NCBI GenBank assembly: GCA_023434265.1
Contig: JAEYTA010000148.1
Coordinates: forward strand, 1-12,552
DNA: 12,552 nt
Origin: Pseudomonadota bacterium
GTDB lineage: Bacteria; Pseudomonadota; Alphaproteobacteria; Caulobacterales; Caulobacteraceae
Reading direction: 5' to 3'
Part shown: positions 1 to 8,372 of the stretch, one piece after another
Layout of the letters: every line of letters starts with the position of its first letter
Numbering within the stretch: position 1 is the first letter of the stretch
Translations under genes and position numbers: made by a program
Notes under the pieces: model-generated
What the model was told of the DNA's origin: nothing
The model's database searches: none
Seen by the model: the letters and a program-made list of their open reading frames with translations, nothing else

Positions 1-472
1 CTCCATCACCCCGCTGGACGCCCTGCGCGGCGCCCGTATCCGCGTCGAGGTCGGCGGGCGCAGCCTGCGCGTGCGCGTGCCCGGCGGCGTGCGCTCCGGC
101 GAGCACCTGCGCCTGCGCCGCGGGGCCGCTGACGGGGCCGACCTGCACCTGCCCGTGCTGATCCGCGCCGCCGACGGGCTGAGGGTGCTGGGCGACGACC
201 TGTACATGACCTGGCCGACCCCGCCCCGGTTGATCGAGGACGGCGGCCGGGTCGAGATCGAGACCTGGGCCGGCCCCCGCTCGGCCTGGCTGACGCCGCG
301 CCAGCAAACCCTCCGCGTCCGCCTTAAGGGTCTCGGCCTTCCCGCCCGCGGCTCGCGCCCGCAGGGGCATCTGTTCGTGACCCTCGAGCCCTCCGCCGAC
401 GCCCCCTCCTCCGCCGAGGACCTGCTGGTCCGCTTCACCCGCGTCTGGACGCCGGACCGGCTGGCGGCCTGA
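1..472 (+). CDS. DnaJ-family chaperone, C-terminal part (5' truncated by window)
   Basis: The reading frame is open from base 2 to the TGA at 470-472, giving 156 residues; the start and any J domain lie outside the window. The visible part looks like the two C-terminal substrate-binding beta domains of DnaJ/CbpA-type co-chaperones: an I-T-P-L-D-A-L-R-G start, a VRVPGGVRSGEHLRLR stretch, then GDDLYMTWP (compare the family's GnDLy), a second LRVRLKGLGLPARG stretch and HLFVTLEP near the end. No CxxCxGxG zinc-finger repeats are visible. Such proteins present unfolded clients to Hsp70 (DnaK) in the cytoplasm. From memory, a DnaJ-like gene near aroC is common in alphaproteobacteria, which suggests the toxin-antitoxin pair was inserted between them. 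Family assignment is fairly confident; the exact subtype is not, because the J domain is unseen. Confidence 0.75.
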   Translation, partial: SITPLDALRGARIRVEVGGRSLRVRVPGGVRSGEHLRLRRGAADGADLHLPVLIRAADGLRVLGDDLYMTWPTPPRLIEDGGRVEIETWAGPRSAWLTPRQQTLRVRLKGLGLPARGSRPQGHLFVTLEPSADAPSSAEDLLVRFTRVWTPDRLAA

Positions 473-474
473 GC

Positions 475-503
475 TTGCCGCAGCGCATCAGGAAGCGCAT
501 CAT
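475..503 (+). promoter_or_regulatory. candidate vapBC promoter
   Basis: TTGCCG at 475-480 and CATCAT at 498-503 are separated by 17 bases. Each matches 4 of 6 positions of the general housekeeping consensus. The start of transcription would fall near 510, about 20 bases before the vapB ATG. The proposed -10 lies inside the palindrome at 492-514, as expected for an autoregulated toxin-antitoxin operon. Position and overlap are seen; promoter activity is inferred. Confidence 0.35.
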
Positions 504-514
504 TGATGCGCTTC
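483..514. promoter_or_regulatory. vapBC operator: palindrome plus direct repeat
   Basis: An 11-base arm GAAGCGCATCA (492-502) and its exact reverse complement (504-514) flank a single T at 503. The 8-mer GCGCATCA also occurs at 483-490, exactly 12 bases before its copy in the left arm (495-502), so three half-sites lie within 32 bases. The block is 16 bases upstream of the vapB start. VapB antitoxins, alone or with VapC, typically bind such inverted repeats to repress their own operon. Binding itself is inferred. Confidence 0.65.
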
Positions 515-529
515 AGGCGGGAGGCCCGG

Positions 530-736
530 ATGCGGACCACAGTCACCATCGACGACGATCTGATGGCCGCCGCCAGCGAATACAGCGGGCTGACCGAGCC
601 GTCGGCGATTATCCGTTTCGCCCTGCGCGACTACGTGGCCGGAGAGGCTGCGCGACGGCTAGCCGCCATGGGCGGCTCCATGCCGGATTTCGAGGCCGCG
701 CCCCGCAAGCGCTACTTCGTCGCCGAGGACGAATGA
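530..736 (+). CDS. vapB: VapB-type antitoxin
   Basis: This encodes 68 residues starting MRTTVTIDDDL. That opening, the helical middle and the EAARRLAAMGGS tail (about 39-50) ending in a charged C-terminus are typical of short VapB antitoxins of the DUF2191 kind. These bind DNA through the N-terminal half and mask the VapC active site with the C-terminal tail. The ATG at 530 was chosen over the in-frame ATG at 503 because GGGAGG at 519-524 sits five bases before it, and because 503 lies inside the operator palindrome. The stop overlaps the vapC start as ATGA (733-736), so the two are translationally coupled. Family is clear from motif and pairing; the specific partner RNA target of the pair is unknown. 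Confidence 0.85.
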   Translation: MRTTVTIDDDLMAAASEYSGLTEPSAIIRFALRDYVAGEAARRLAAMGGSMPDFEAAPRKRYFVAEDE

Positions 737-1110
737 GGTCGATCCTCGTGGATTCCTCGGTCTGGGCCGAGCATTTCCGCAGTGGCGACGGCCTTCTCGA
801 ACATTGCCTGAAGGCGAAGCGCGTTCGGATGCATCCCTTCGTCATCGGTGAGCTGGCGATGGGCAACCTGCCGCACCGAGAACGCACGCTGACAGAGCTC
901 AATGCCCTGCATCGCGTCGGCTCCGCGAGCGATGGCGAAGTGTTGAGCCTCATCGAGACAGGCGGCCACTACGGGGCGGGTCTGAGCTGGGTCGACATGC
1001 ACCTGCTGGCCGCGGTCCTGTTACGGGAAGATGTGGACCTCTCGACCCGAGACCGCCGGCTCAACGCGGCCGCGGCTCGCTACGGCCGCGCGGCGCGGCT
1101 ACATCACTGA
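733..1110 (+). CDS. vapC: VapC-type PIN-domain ribonuclease toxin
   Basis: This 125-residue protein spans a single PIN domain, the usual VapC size. The four acidic residues that bind Mg2+ in PIN nucleases are all in place: Asp7 in ILVDSSVW, Glu40 in IGELAMG, Asp88 in LSWVDMHLL and Asp107 in STRDRRL. The toxin is therefore predicted to be catalytically intact. VapC proteins are endoribonucleases that cut specific tRNA or rRNA sites when not bound by VapB; the target here cannot be read from sequence. The start overlaps the vapB stop by four bases. The stop is followed after one base by the aroC ATG, so this toxin gene is physically fused to the transcription unit of an essential-type biosynthetic gene. 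Confidence 0.88.
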   Translation: MRSILVDSSVWAEHFRSGDGLLEHCLKAKRVRMHPFVIGELAMGNLPHRERTLTELNALHRVGSASDGEVLSLIETGGHYGAGLSWVDMHLLAAVLLREDVDLSTRDRRLNAAAARYGRAARLHH

Positions 1111-1111
1111 C

Positions 1112-2197
1112 ATGTCCCACAACACCTTCGGCCACCTCTTCCGCGTGACCACCTGGGGCGAGAGCCACGGGCCGGCGATCGGCTGCCTCATCGACGGCTG
1201 CCCGCCCGGCATCCCGCTGACCGAGGCCGACCTGCAGCCGTGGCTGGACCGGCGCAAGCCCGGCGGCAGCCGCTTCGTCACCCAGCGCAAGGAGAGCGAC
1301 ACGGCGCGCATCCTGTCGGGGACCTACGACGACGGCGCCGGCCCGGTGACCACCGGCACGCCGATCTCGATCCTGATCGACAACGAGGACGCCCGATCGA
1401 AGGACTATGGCGACATCGCCCGCGCCTTCCGCCCCGGCCACGCCGACTACACCTACCAGGCCAAGTACGGGGTGCGAGACCCGCGCGGCGGCGGACGCAG
1501 CTCGGCGAGGGAGACCGCCATGCGGGTGGCGGCGGGCGCGGTGGCGAGGAAGGTGCTGGGCGAGGCCGTGCGCATCCGCGCCGGCGTGGTCCAGCTGGGC
1601 CCACACCGGCTCGCACCGGGGGCGGTCGACTTCGACGCCGTCTACGACAACCCCCTGTTCGCCGCCTCAGCCGACGTCGTGCCGGCGTGGGAGACCTACC
1701 TTGATGAAGTGCGCAAGGCCGGCTCGTCTATCGGCGCCGTTGTCGCGCTGGAGGCGACCGGCGTCCCCGTCGGCTGGGGCGCGCCGATCTACGGGAAGCT
1801 GGACGCCGAACTGGCCGGCGCCCTGATGTCGATCAATGCGGTGAAGGGGGTGGAAATCGGGGCCGGCTTCGCCGCCGCCGAACTGTCCGGCGAGGCCAAC
1901 GCCGACGAGATGCGGTTGGGCGAGGACGGGCAGCCCGTCTTCCTGTCCAACCACGCCGGCGGCGTGCTGGGCGGCATCTCCACGGGCCAGCCGGTCACCG
2001 CCCGCGTCGCCTTCAAGCCGACCTCCTCCATCCTGACGCCCCGCCGCACCATCACCCGCGACGGCGAGGAGACCGACCTGCGCACCAAAGGCCGTCACGA
2101 CCCCTGCGTCGCCCTGCGCGGCGTCCCGGTGGTCGAGGCGATGGCGGCGTGCGTGCTGGCCGACGCCATGCTGCGGCACCGGGCGCAGGTGGGTTGA
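1112..2197 (+). CDS. aroC: chorismate synthase
   Basis: This 361-residue protein has the normal bacterial length. AroC catalyses the last shikimate-pathway step, 5-enolpyruvylshikimate-3-phosphate to chorismate, using reduced FMN, in the cytoplasm. The three family signatures are visible: GESHGPAIG at 16-24 with the conserved His19, FRPGHADYTYQAKYG at about 106-120 followed by RDPRGGGRSSARETA, and the C-terminal GRHDPCVALRGVPVVEAM. The ATG at 1112 is the only start that gives the canonical MSHNTFGHLFRV N-terminus. No good Shine-Dalgarno precedes it. It lies one base after the vapC stop, so translation may depend on re-initiation from the upstream gene. The longer in-frame reading back to 1031 lies within vapC and is rejected. 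Confidence 0.97.
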   Translation: MSHNTFGHLFRVTTWGESHGPAIGCLIDGCPPGIPLTEADLQPWLDRRKPGGSRFVTQRKESDTARILSGTYDDGAGPVTTGTPISILIDNEDARSKDYGDIARAFRPGHADYTYQAKYGVRDPRGGGRSSARETAMRVAAGAVARKVLGEAVRIRAGVVQLGPHRLAPGAVDFDAVYDNPLFAASADVVPAWETYLDEVRKAGSSIGAVVALEATGVPVGWGAPIYGKLDAELAGALMSINAVKGVEIGAGFAAAELSGEANADEMRLGEDGQPVFLSNHAGGVLGGISTGQPVTARVAFKPTSSILTPRRTITRDGEETDLRTKGRHDPCVALRGVPVVEAMAACVLADAMLRHRAQVG

Positions 2198-2198
2198 G

Positions 2199-2519
2199 GT
2201 GACGTCCGTTCCCGCCAGGGAGTCGATCGCCCGCGGGGTCCGGTGGATGGTCGCCGGCGCCCTCATCGCGCTGGGGATCGTGGCCGTGCTGTTCTTGCCC
2301 CGCGGCCCCGTCCAGGCGTCAGAGGGCCGCATCACCTCCCTGGAGCTGATCAACGGGGTCGCCTTCGTCGCCGTCGCTGATGGCCGGACGATCCGTCTCC
2401 ATCTTCCCCGCAGGCATAGCTGTCGCGTCGGCGACCGGATACGACTGACGGAACGCCGCACGCTCTGGGGCATGACCGAGACTGTCGCCCTCGTGCCGCA
2501 TCCCTGCCTTCCCGGCTGA
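2199..2519 (+). CDS. small membrane-anchored or exported protein of unknown function
   Basis: I do not recognise this 106-residue protein. It has a short Arg-containing N-terminus (Arg7, Arg12, Arg15), one hydrophobic segment at about 17-33, then a roughly 70-residue, beta-rich-looking extracytoplasmic part with RITSLELINGVAFVAV and VGDRIRLTERRTL. This could be a small OB/SH3-like barrel, but that is a guess. It has two cysteines, Cys75 and Cys103, both beyond the membrane segment and able to form a disulfide. The GTG start at 2199 is supported by AGGTGGG at 2187-2193; an internal ATG at 2247 would cut off the charged N-terminus. It begins one base after the aroC stop, suggesting co-expression with aroC. 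Confidence 0.65.
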   Translation: MTSVPARESIARGVRWMVAGALIALGIVAVLFLPRGPVQASEGRITSLELINGVAFVAVADGRTIRLHLPRRHSCRVGDRIRLTERRTLWGMTETVALVPHPCLPG

Positions 2520-2523
2520 CCCC

Positions 2524-2552
2524 TTTCCGCCACCGACACTGTTACCTATATG
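2524..2552 (+). promoter_or_regulatory. candidate promoter of the pirin gene
   Basis: The 83 bases between the preceding stop and the pirin ATG include a locally AT-richer patch around 2540-2552. TATATG at 2547-2552 could be a -10 element, with TTTCCG at 2524-2529 as a poor -35 at 17-base spacing. The transcription start would be near 2559, leaving a leader of about 44 bases. The match is weak and offered only as the best candidate in the gap. Confidence 0.25.
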
Positions 2553-2602
2553 GCTCCCAAACGGCGCGACCTATGCTGCGCGCCCCATTCGGGAGACACG
2601 AC

Positions 2603-3298
2603 ATGATCGACGTTCGCCGCTTCGGCAGCCTCGGAGGCGCCGACCACGGCTGGCTGAAGGCCCGCCACCACTTCTCGTTCGCCAACTATTACGACCCGTC
2701 GCGCATGGGCTGGGGCCGGCTGCGCGTGTGGAACGACGACGAGATCGCCGCGAAGTCGGGCTTCCCGCCCCACCCGCACGCCGACATGGAGATCATTACC
2801 TACGTCCGCACCGGGGCGATCACCCACGAGGACTCGATGGGCAACAAGGGTCGCACCGGAGCCGGCGACGTGCAGGTGATGAGCGCCGGCACGGGCGTGC
2901 GCCACTCCGAGTTCAACCTCGAGGACGAGACCACCACCCTGTTCCAGATCTGGATCGAGACCGACCGGCCGGGCGCGGAGCCCTCCTGGGGCCAGCGCGA
3001 GTTCCCGAAGAGCGACCGTTCGGGCCGCTTCACGGTCATGGCCTCGGGCGATCCGGCCGACGAGGCGCTGGCCATCAACGCCGACGCGAAGGTGCTGGGC
3101 GCCACGCTGAAGGCCGGCGAGAGCCTGACCTGGGAGCTGGCCCCGGGTCGCCGCGCCTATCTCGTCCCCGCCGTCGGCGAGGTCGAGGTCAACGGCGTCA
3201 CCCTGAACGCCCGCGACGGCGCCGCCATCATCGACGAGGCGACGGTGACGATCATGGCCAAGGCCGACGCCGAGCTGGTGATGGTGGATTCGCTCTGA
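2603..3298 (+). CDS. pirin-family bicupin (YhhW-like, putative quercetinase-type dioxygenase)
   Basis: This encodes 231 residues from the ATG at 2603, which has GGGAGA at 2591-2596 six bases upstream; the in-frame start at 2573 lacks this and is rejected. The N-terminal cupin carries the full metal-binding set His57, His59 (FPPHPHADMEIITY), His101 and Glu103 (TGVRHSEFN). From memory these fall at the same positions as in E. coli YhhW, which is also 231 residues long and has quercetin 2,3-dioxygenase activity in vitro. The N-terminus (RRFGSLGGADHGWLKARHHFSF) and the PSRMGWGRLRVWNDD stretch are typical of the family. The physiological substrate of bacterial pirins of this class is generally unknown. 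It is a monocistronic gene by layout, convergent with lon. Confidence 0.93.
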   Translation: MIDVRRFGSLGGADHGWLKARHHFSFANYYDPSRMGWGRLRVWNDDEIAAKSGFPPHPHADMEIITYVRTGAITHEDSMGNKGRTGAGDVQVMSAGTGVRHSEFNLEDETTTLFQIWIETDRPGAEPSWGQREFPKSDRSGRFTVMASGDPADEALAINADAKVLGATLKAGESLTWELAPGRRAYLVPAVGEVEVNGVTLNARDGAAIIDEATVTIMAKADAELVMVDSL

Positions 3299-3301
3299 TT
3301 T

Positions 3302-3451
3302 CCTTCTCCCTTCCGGGGGAGAAGGTAGCTCGCGGAGCGAGACGGATGAGGGGGATGTCGGCTTCCAGACCCCCTCGCCATCCGGTCTGATCTTGCGAGC
3401 CCCCTCATCCGAGCGGCTCCGCCGCCCACCTTCTCCCCCGCGAGGAGAAGG
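3302..3451. repeat. composite REP/BIME-like inverted repeat
   Basis: Two copies of one element face each other. The left copy starts with a hairpin (CCTTCTCCC at 3302-3310, its complement at 3317-3325) followed by a CGGATGAGGGGG tail ending near 3354. The right copy is the reverse: CCCCCTCATCCG near 3400-3411 followed by a hairpin (CCTTCTCC at 3429-3436, complement at 3444-3451). A third, slightly different version of the tail, CCCCCTCGCCATCCGG, lies at about 3370-3384 and could pair with the left tail instead. This is the organisation of REP/BIME elements, and I recall similar sequences as frequent intergenic repeats in Caulobacterales and other alphaproteobacteria. No coding potential was seen. 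Confidence 0.75.
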
Positions 3452-3492
3452 AAACAAAAAACGCCGCCCCGGCTTGTCGGAGCGGCGTTTTC
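3452..3492. terminator. bidirectional terminator between pirin gene and lon
   Basis: A perfect 10-base stem, AAAACGCCGC at 3458-3467 and GCGGCGTTTT at 3482-3491, encloses a 14-base loop. On the minus strand the stem ends in a run of six T followed by GTTT, fitting an intrinsic terminator for lon, whose stop is 14 bases upstream of the stem. On the plus strand it ends in TTTTC, so it can also stop transcripts from the pirin gene. Confidence 0.85.
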
Positions 3493-3504
3493 GTTGGCGC
3501 AGGA

Positions 3505-5901
<2,397 letters not shown>

Positions 5902-6204
5902 GATGCGTACTCCGGGGCCCTTGTGGATCGTGGACCCGCCGCGCCGGCCGCCGGGGCGAGATGCCCCGCCGGTTCGACTCGGCCCGTCGTTCGACGGCAT
6001 TTCAACGAGTATGTGGTCCCCCGGTTGCGGGGTTCAAGCGTAACGGGTGCGCGCGGCTGGGGACCGATCTGGAGCGGTCAAGCTGCACGGATCGTGTCCA
6101 GGGGCCGCGACGAGCCGCGCAATCCGGCCCGTTTCTCCCGCCCGCGGGGCGTCCGGCGCCGCGCGGCCCTGTGGCCCGGTCGCCACGCCGGAGGTTGCAT
6201 GAAA
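5902..6204 (-). promoter_or_regulatory. lon upstream regulatory region with leader hairpin
   Basis: There is no gene in the 356 bases between lon and clpX. Besides the heat-shock-like promoter listed separately and the clpX terminator, I see a second, weaker heat-shock-like candidate reading minus: CTTGAC (6082-6077), 14 bases, then CCCCAG (6062-6057). The leader also holds a GC-rich hairpin at 5948-5972, with arms of six pairs plus three more after one mismatch and a five-base loop. It could slow transcription or mask translation, but no function is shown. The stretch 6085-6200 holds nothing I can support. Confidence 0.4.
6009..6038 (-). promoter_or_regulatory. heat-shock (sigma-32-like) promoter of lon
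   Basis: Reading minus: CTTGAA (6038-6033), a 16-base spacer, then CCACATAC (6016-6009). This agrees well with the RpoH-type pattern CTTGAA ... CCCCATNT and its alphaproteobacterial variants. The spacer itself contains CCCCG and CGGGG as an inverted repeat. Transcription would begin at about 6002-6000, some 100 bases before the lon ATG at 5901. Heat-shock control of lon is well established in other bacteria, including Caulobacter. The match is seen; activity is inferred. Confidence 0.55.
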
Positions 6205-6232
6205 AAGGGCGATCCGTCTCCGGACCGCCCTT
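6202..6232 (-). terminator. intrinsic terminator of clpX
   Basis: The arms at 6205-6216 and 6221-6232 form a 12-base stem with a single A/C mismatch (6212 with 6225) and a four-base loop (GAGA on the minus strand). Read on the minus strand the stem runs directly into TTTTTC. It lies 26 bases beyond the clpX stop, so clpX and lon are most likely transcribed separately. Confidence 0.85.
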
Positions 6233-6257
6233 CTTCATATTCTGCCCGCGGGATCGA

Positions 6258-7532
6258 TCAGGCGGCGCTGTCGGGCGCGGCCTTCTTGCCCTTGGTCTCG
6301 GCGTAGATGAGCAGCGGCTGGGCCTTGCCCTCGATGACCTCGGCGTTGACCACCACCTCCTCGACGCCCTCGAAGGTCGGCAGCTCGAACATGGTCTCGA
6401 GCAGGATGCCTTCCAGGATCGAGCGCAGGCCGCGGGCCCCGGTCTTGCGGGTGATGGCCTTGCGGGCCACCGCCGACAGGGCGTCGTCGGTGAACGTCAG
6501 CTCGACGTTCTCCATCTCGAACAGCCGCTTGTACTGCTTCACCAGGGCGTTCTTGGGCTCGGTCAGGATCTTGACCAGGGCTTCCTCGTCGAGGTCCTCC
6601 AGCGTCGCCAGCACGGGCAGGCGGCCGATGAACTCCGGGATCAGGCCGAAGCGCATCAGGTCGTCCGGCTCGACCTCCTTGAGGATGTCGCCGGTGCGGC
6701 GTTCGTCGACTTCCTTGACCTTGGCCCCGAAGCCGATCGAGACGCCGTCGCCGCGCGCGGCGATGACCTTCTCCAGCCCGGCGAAGGCGCCGCCGACGAT
6801 GAACAGGATGTTGGCCGTGTCGACCTGCAGGAACTCCTGCTGCGGATGCTTGCGGCCGCCCTGCGGGGGCACCGAGGCGACGGTGCCTTCCATGATCTTC
6901 AGCAAGGCCTGCTGCACCCCCTCGCCCGACACGTCGCGGGTGATCGAGGGGTTGTCCGACTTGCGGCTGATCTTGTCGATCTCGTCGATGTAGACAATGC
7001 CGCGCTGGGCCCGCTCGACGTTGTAGTCGGACGACTGCAGCAGCTTGAGGATGATGTTCTCGACATCCTCGCCCACATAACCGGCCTCGGTCAGGGTGGT
7101 GGCGTCGGCCATGGTGAAGGGCACGTCGATGATGCGCGCCAGCGTCTGGGCCAGCAGCGTCTTGCCCGAGCCGGTCGGCCCGATCAGCATGATGTTCGAC
7201 TTGGCCAGCTCGACATCGTTGTTCTTGGTCGCGTGGTTCAGCCGCTTGTAGTGGTTGTGGACCGCGACGCTCAGCACCTTCTTGGCGTGCGCCTGGCCGA
7301 TCACATAGTCGTCGAGGACCTCGCGGATCTCCTTGGGCGAAGGCACCCCGTCCTTGGCCTTGGAGAAGCTGATCTTGTGCTCCTCGCGGATGATGTCCAT
7401 GCACAGCTCGACGCATTCATCGCAGATGAACACGGTCGGCCCGGCGATGAGCTTGCGCACCTCGTGCTGGCTCTTCCCGCAGAACGAGCAGTAGAGCGTG
7501 CTTTTCGCGTCGGTGCCGGCTGCCTTGGTCAT
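6258..7532 (-). CDS. clpX: ClpX, ATPase subunit of the ClpXP protease
   Basis: This 424-residue protein is a full-length ClpX. It is the AAA+ unfoldase that feeds tagged proteins into ClpP; in Caulobacter it is essential and drives cell-cycle degradation of CtrA and others. The N-terminal zinc-binding domain has Cys15, Cys18, Cys37 and Cys40 for adaptor and substrate binding. Walker A is GPTGSGKT at 118-125, the pore-1 loop GYVG at 151-154, Walker B with Asp183/Glu184 (IVYIDEID), the RKH loop at 227-229, and the ClpP-docking IGF loop at 266-268. A sensor-2-like TGARGLRS follows near the C-terminus. Upstream of the ATG the minus strand reads GAGAAGG, a purine-rich ribosome site. Its own terminator follows. 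Transcription separate from clpP matches the published Caulobacter situation. Confidence 0.98.
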   Translation of the reverse strand: MTKAAGTDAKSTLYCSFCGKSQHEVRKLIAGPTVFICDECVELCMDIIREEHKISFSKAKDGVPSPKEIREVLDDYVIGQAHAKKVLSVAVHNHYKRLNHATKNNDVELAKSNIMLIGPTGSGKTLLAQTLARIIDVPFTMADATTLTEAGYVGEDVENIILKLLQSSDYNVERAQRGIVYIDEIDKISRKSDNPSITRDVSGEGVQQALLKIMEGTVASVPPQGGRKHPQQEFLQVDTANILFIVGGAFAGLEKVIAARGDGVSIGFGAKVKEVDERRTGDILKEVEPDDLMRFGLIPEFIGRLPVLATLEDLDEEALVKILTEPKNALVKQYKRLFEMENVELTFTDDALSAVARKAITRKTGARGLRSILEGILLETMFELPTFEGVEEVVVNAEVIEGKAQPLLIYAETKGKKAAPDSAA

Positions 7533-7721
7533 AGACCCTTCTCACTCCCGACGTTCGGTCCGATATGAGCCGAACGCGCATCCTCCGCGTTTGATTCCCG
7601 CACAATGGGCGCAAAGGTCTTCAAAAATTGACAATCACCCATCCCCGCCGCCGCCACAACCCCGCGAAAGCGTGGCCGGAGTCGGATTTGGACGGTTCAC
7701 TGTTGATGGGGATCGCGGCGA
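7533..7721. promoter_or_regulatory. clpX/cicA divergent intergenic region
   Basis: These 189 bases must hold the promoters for clpX (minus) and cicA (plus). In C. crescentus at least three clpX promoters were mapped in the corresponding gap. Visible here: an AT-rich patch at 7621-7634, a perfect TTGACA on the plus strand (7628-7633) without a convincing -10 at normal distance, a GANTC site (7593-7597) that would be a CcrM methylation target, and the inverted repeat at 7552-7576. I could not assign individual -35/-10 pairs with confidence. Confidence 0.5.
7552..7576. repeat. 7-bp inverted repeat upstream of clpX
   Basis: CGTTCGG at 7552-7558 and CCGAACG at 7570-7576 are exact reverse complements around an 11-base spacer. 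The repeat ends 20 bases before the clpX ATG. It could be a protein-binding operator (half-sites centred 18 bases apart, under two helical turns) or a hairpin in the clpX leader just upstream of the ribosome site. The sequence does not decide between them. Confidence 0.5.
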
Positions 7722-8369
7722 ATGTCTGACATGGGAAGCCCTCCCCCCTTCGGCCAGTCCCCTCGCAAGGATCGGGCCATCGTGGCGTTCGATTTCGACG
7801 GCACCCTGACCATCCGCGACAGTTTCACCGAATTCCTGCGCTGGCGCGCCGGTCGCGGCGGCTGGGCCCTGGGCCTGGTGAAGCTGGCCCCGGCGGTGGC
7901 GACCTACGCCCGCGACCGCGACCGGGGACGCATCAAGGCCGCCTCGGTGCGCGAGTTCCTGAGGGGCGTCCCCCGCGCCGAACTGGAGGCCGAGGCCGAG
8001 CGCTTCGCCGACCGCGTCTGGGACCGCTTCATGCGGCCTGACGCCCTCAAGGTGTGGAACGACTGGGGCCAGAGGGGCGCGCATCGCGTGATCGTGACCG
8101 CCAGCCCCGAGACCACCGTCGCCCCCTTCGCCCATCGCCTCGGCGCCGAGGCCCTGCTCGGCACCCCGCTGGTGTTCGACGCCGACGACCGCGTCACCGG
8201 CGCCTTCGCCAGCCCCAACTGCCGCGGCGAGGAGAAGGTCCGCCGCCTGCGCGCCGTCTACGGCGACGACGTCCGTCTGGCGGCGGCCTACGGCGACACC
8301 TCGGGAGACACGGAGATGCTGGCCATCGCCGACGCGCCGGGCTTCCGGGTGTTCACCGGACGGCCCTGA
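7722..8369 (+). CDS. cicA: CicA-like HAD-superfamily (subfamily IB) phosphatase
   Basis: This 215-residue protein has all four HAD phosphohydrolase motifs: DFDGT with nucleophile Asp24 and Asp26, TASPE with Thr126/Ser128, Lys172, and GDTSGDTEML with Asp192/Asp196. The cap insertion after motif I is helical, as in the SerB-like IB group. It is read opposite to clpP and clpX from between them, which is the position of cicA in C. crescentus. There, tight control of CicA dosage was reported to matter for growth and cell shape. The substrate is unknown; a phosphatidylglycerophosphatase C-like or phosphoserine phosphatase-like activity are alternatives. The ATG at 7722 has GGGGA about nine bases upstream; the in-frame ATG at 7731 has no such site. 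Confidence 0.88.
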   Translation: MSDMGSPPPFGQSPRKDRAIVAFDFDGTLTIRDSFTEFLRWRAGRGGWALGLVKLAPAVATYARDRDRGRIKAASVREFLRGVPRAELEAEAERFADRVWDRFMRPDALKVWNDWGQRGAHRVIVTASPETTVAPFAHRLGAEALLGTPLVFDADDRVTGAFASPNCRGEEKVRRLRAVYGDDVRLAAAYGDTSGDTEMLAIADAPGFRVFTGRP

Positions 8370-8372
8370 CCC

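Noticed and set aside
1667..2539. Minus-strand open frame of 290 codons opposite aroC
   Set aside because: It is antisense to the conserved aroC C-terminus and the following gene, with low-complexity shadow composition.
7593..7597. GANTC (CcrM methylation) site in the clpX-cicA gap as evidence of GcrA/CcrM control
   Set aside because: GANTC sites also occur inside several genes of this window, so a single intergenic copy is not informative without methylation or binding data.
7628..7633. Perfect TTGACA on the plus strand upstream of cicA
   Set aside because: No acceptable -10 appears 16-18 bases downstream, nor a Caulobacter-type GCTANAWC element at 11-14 bases, so I did not call a promoter from it alone.
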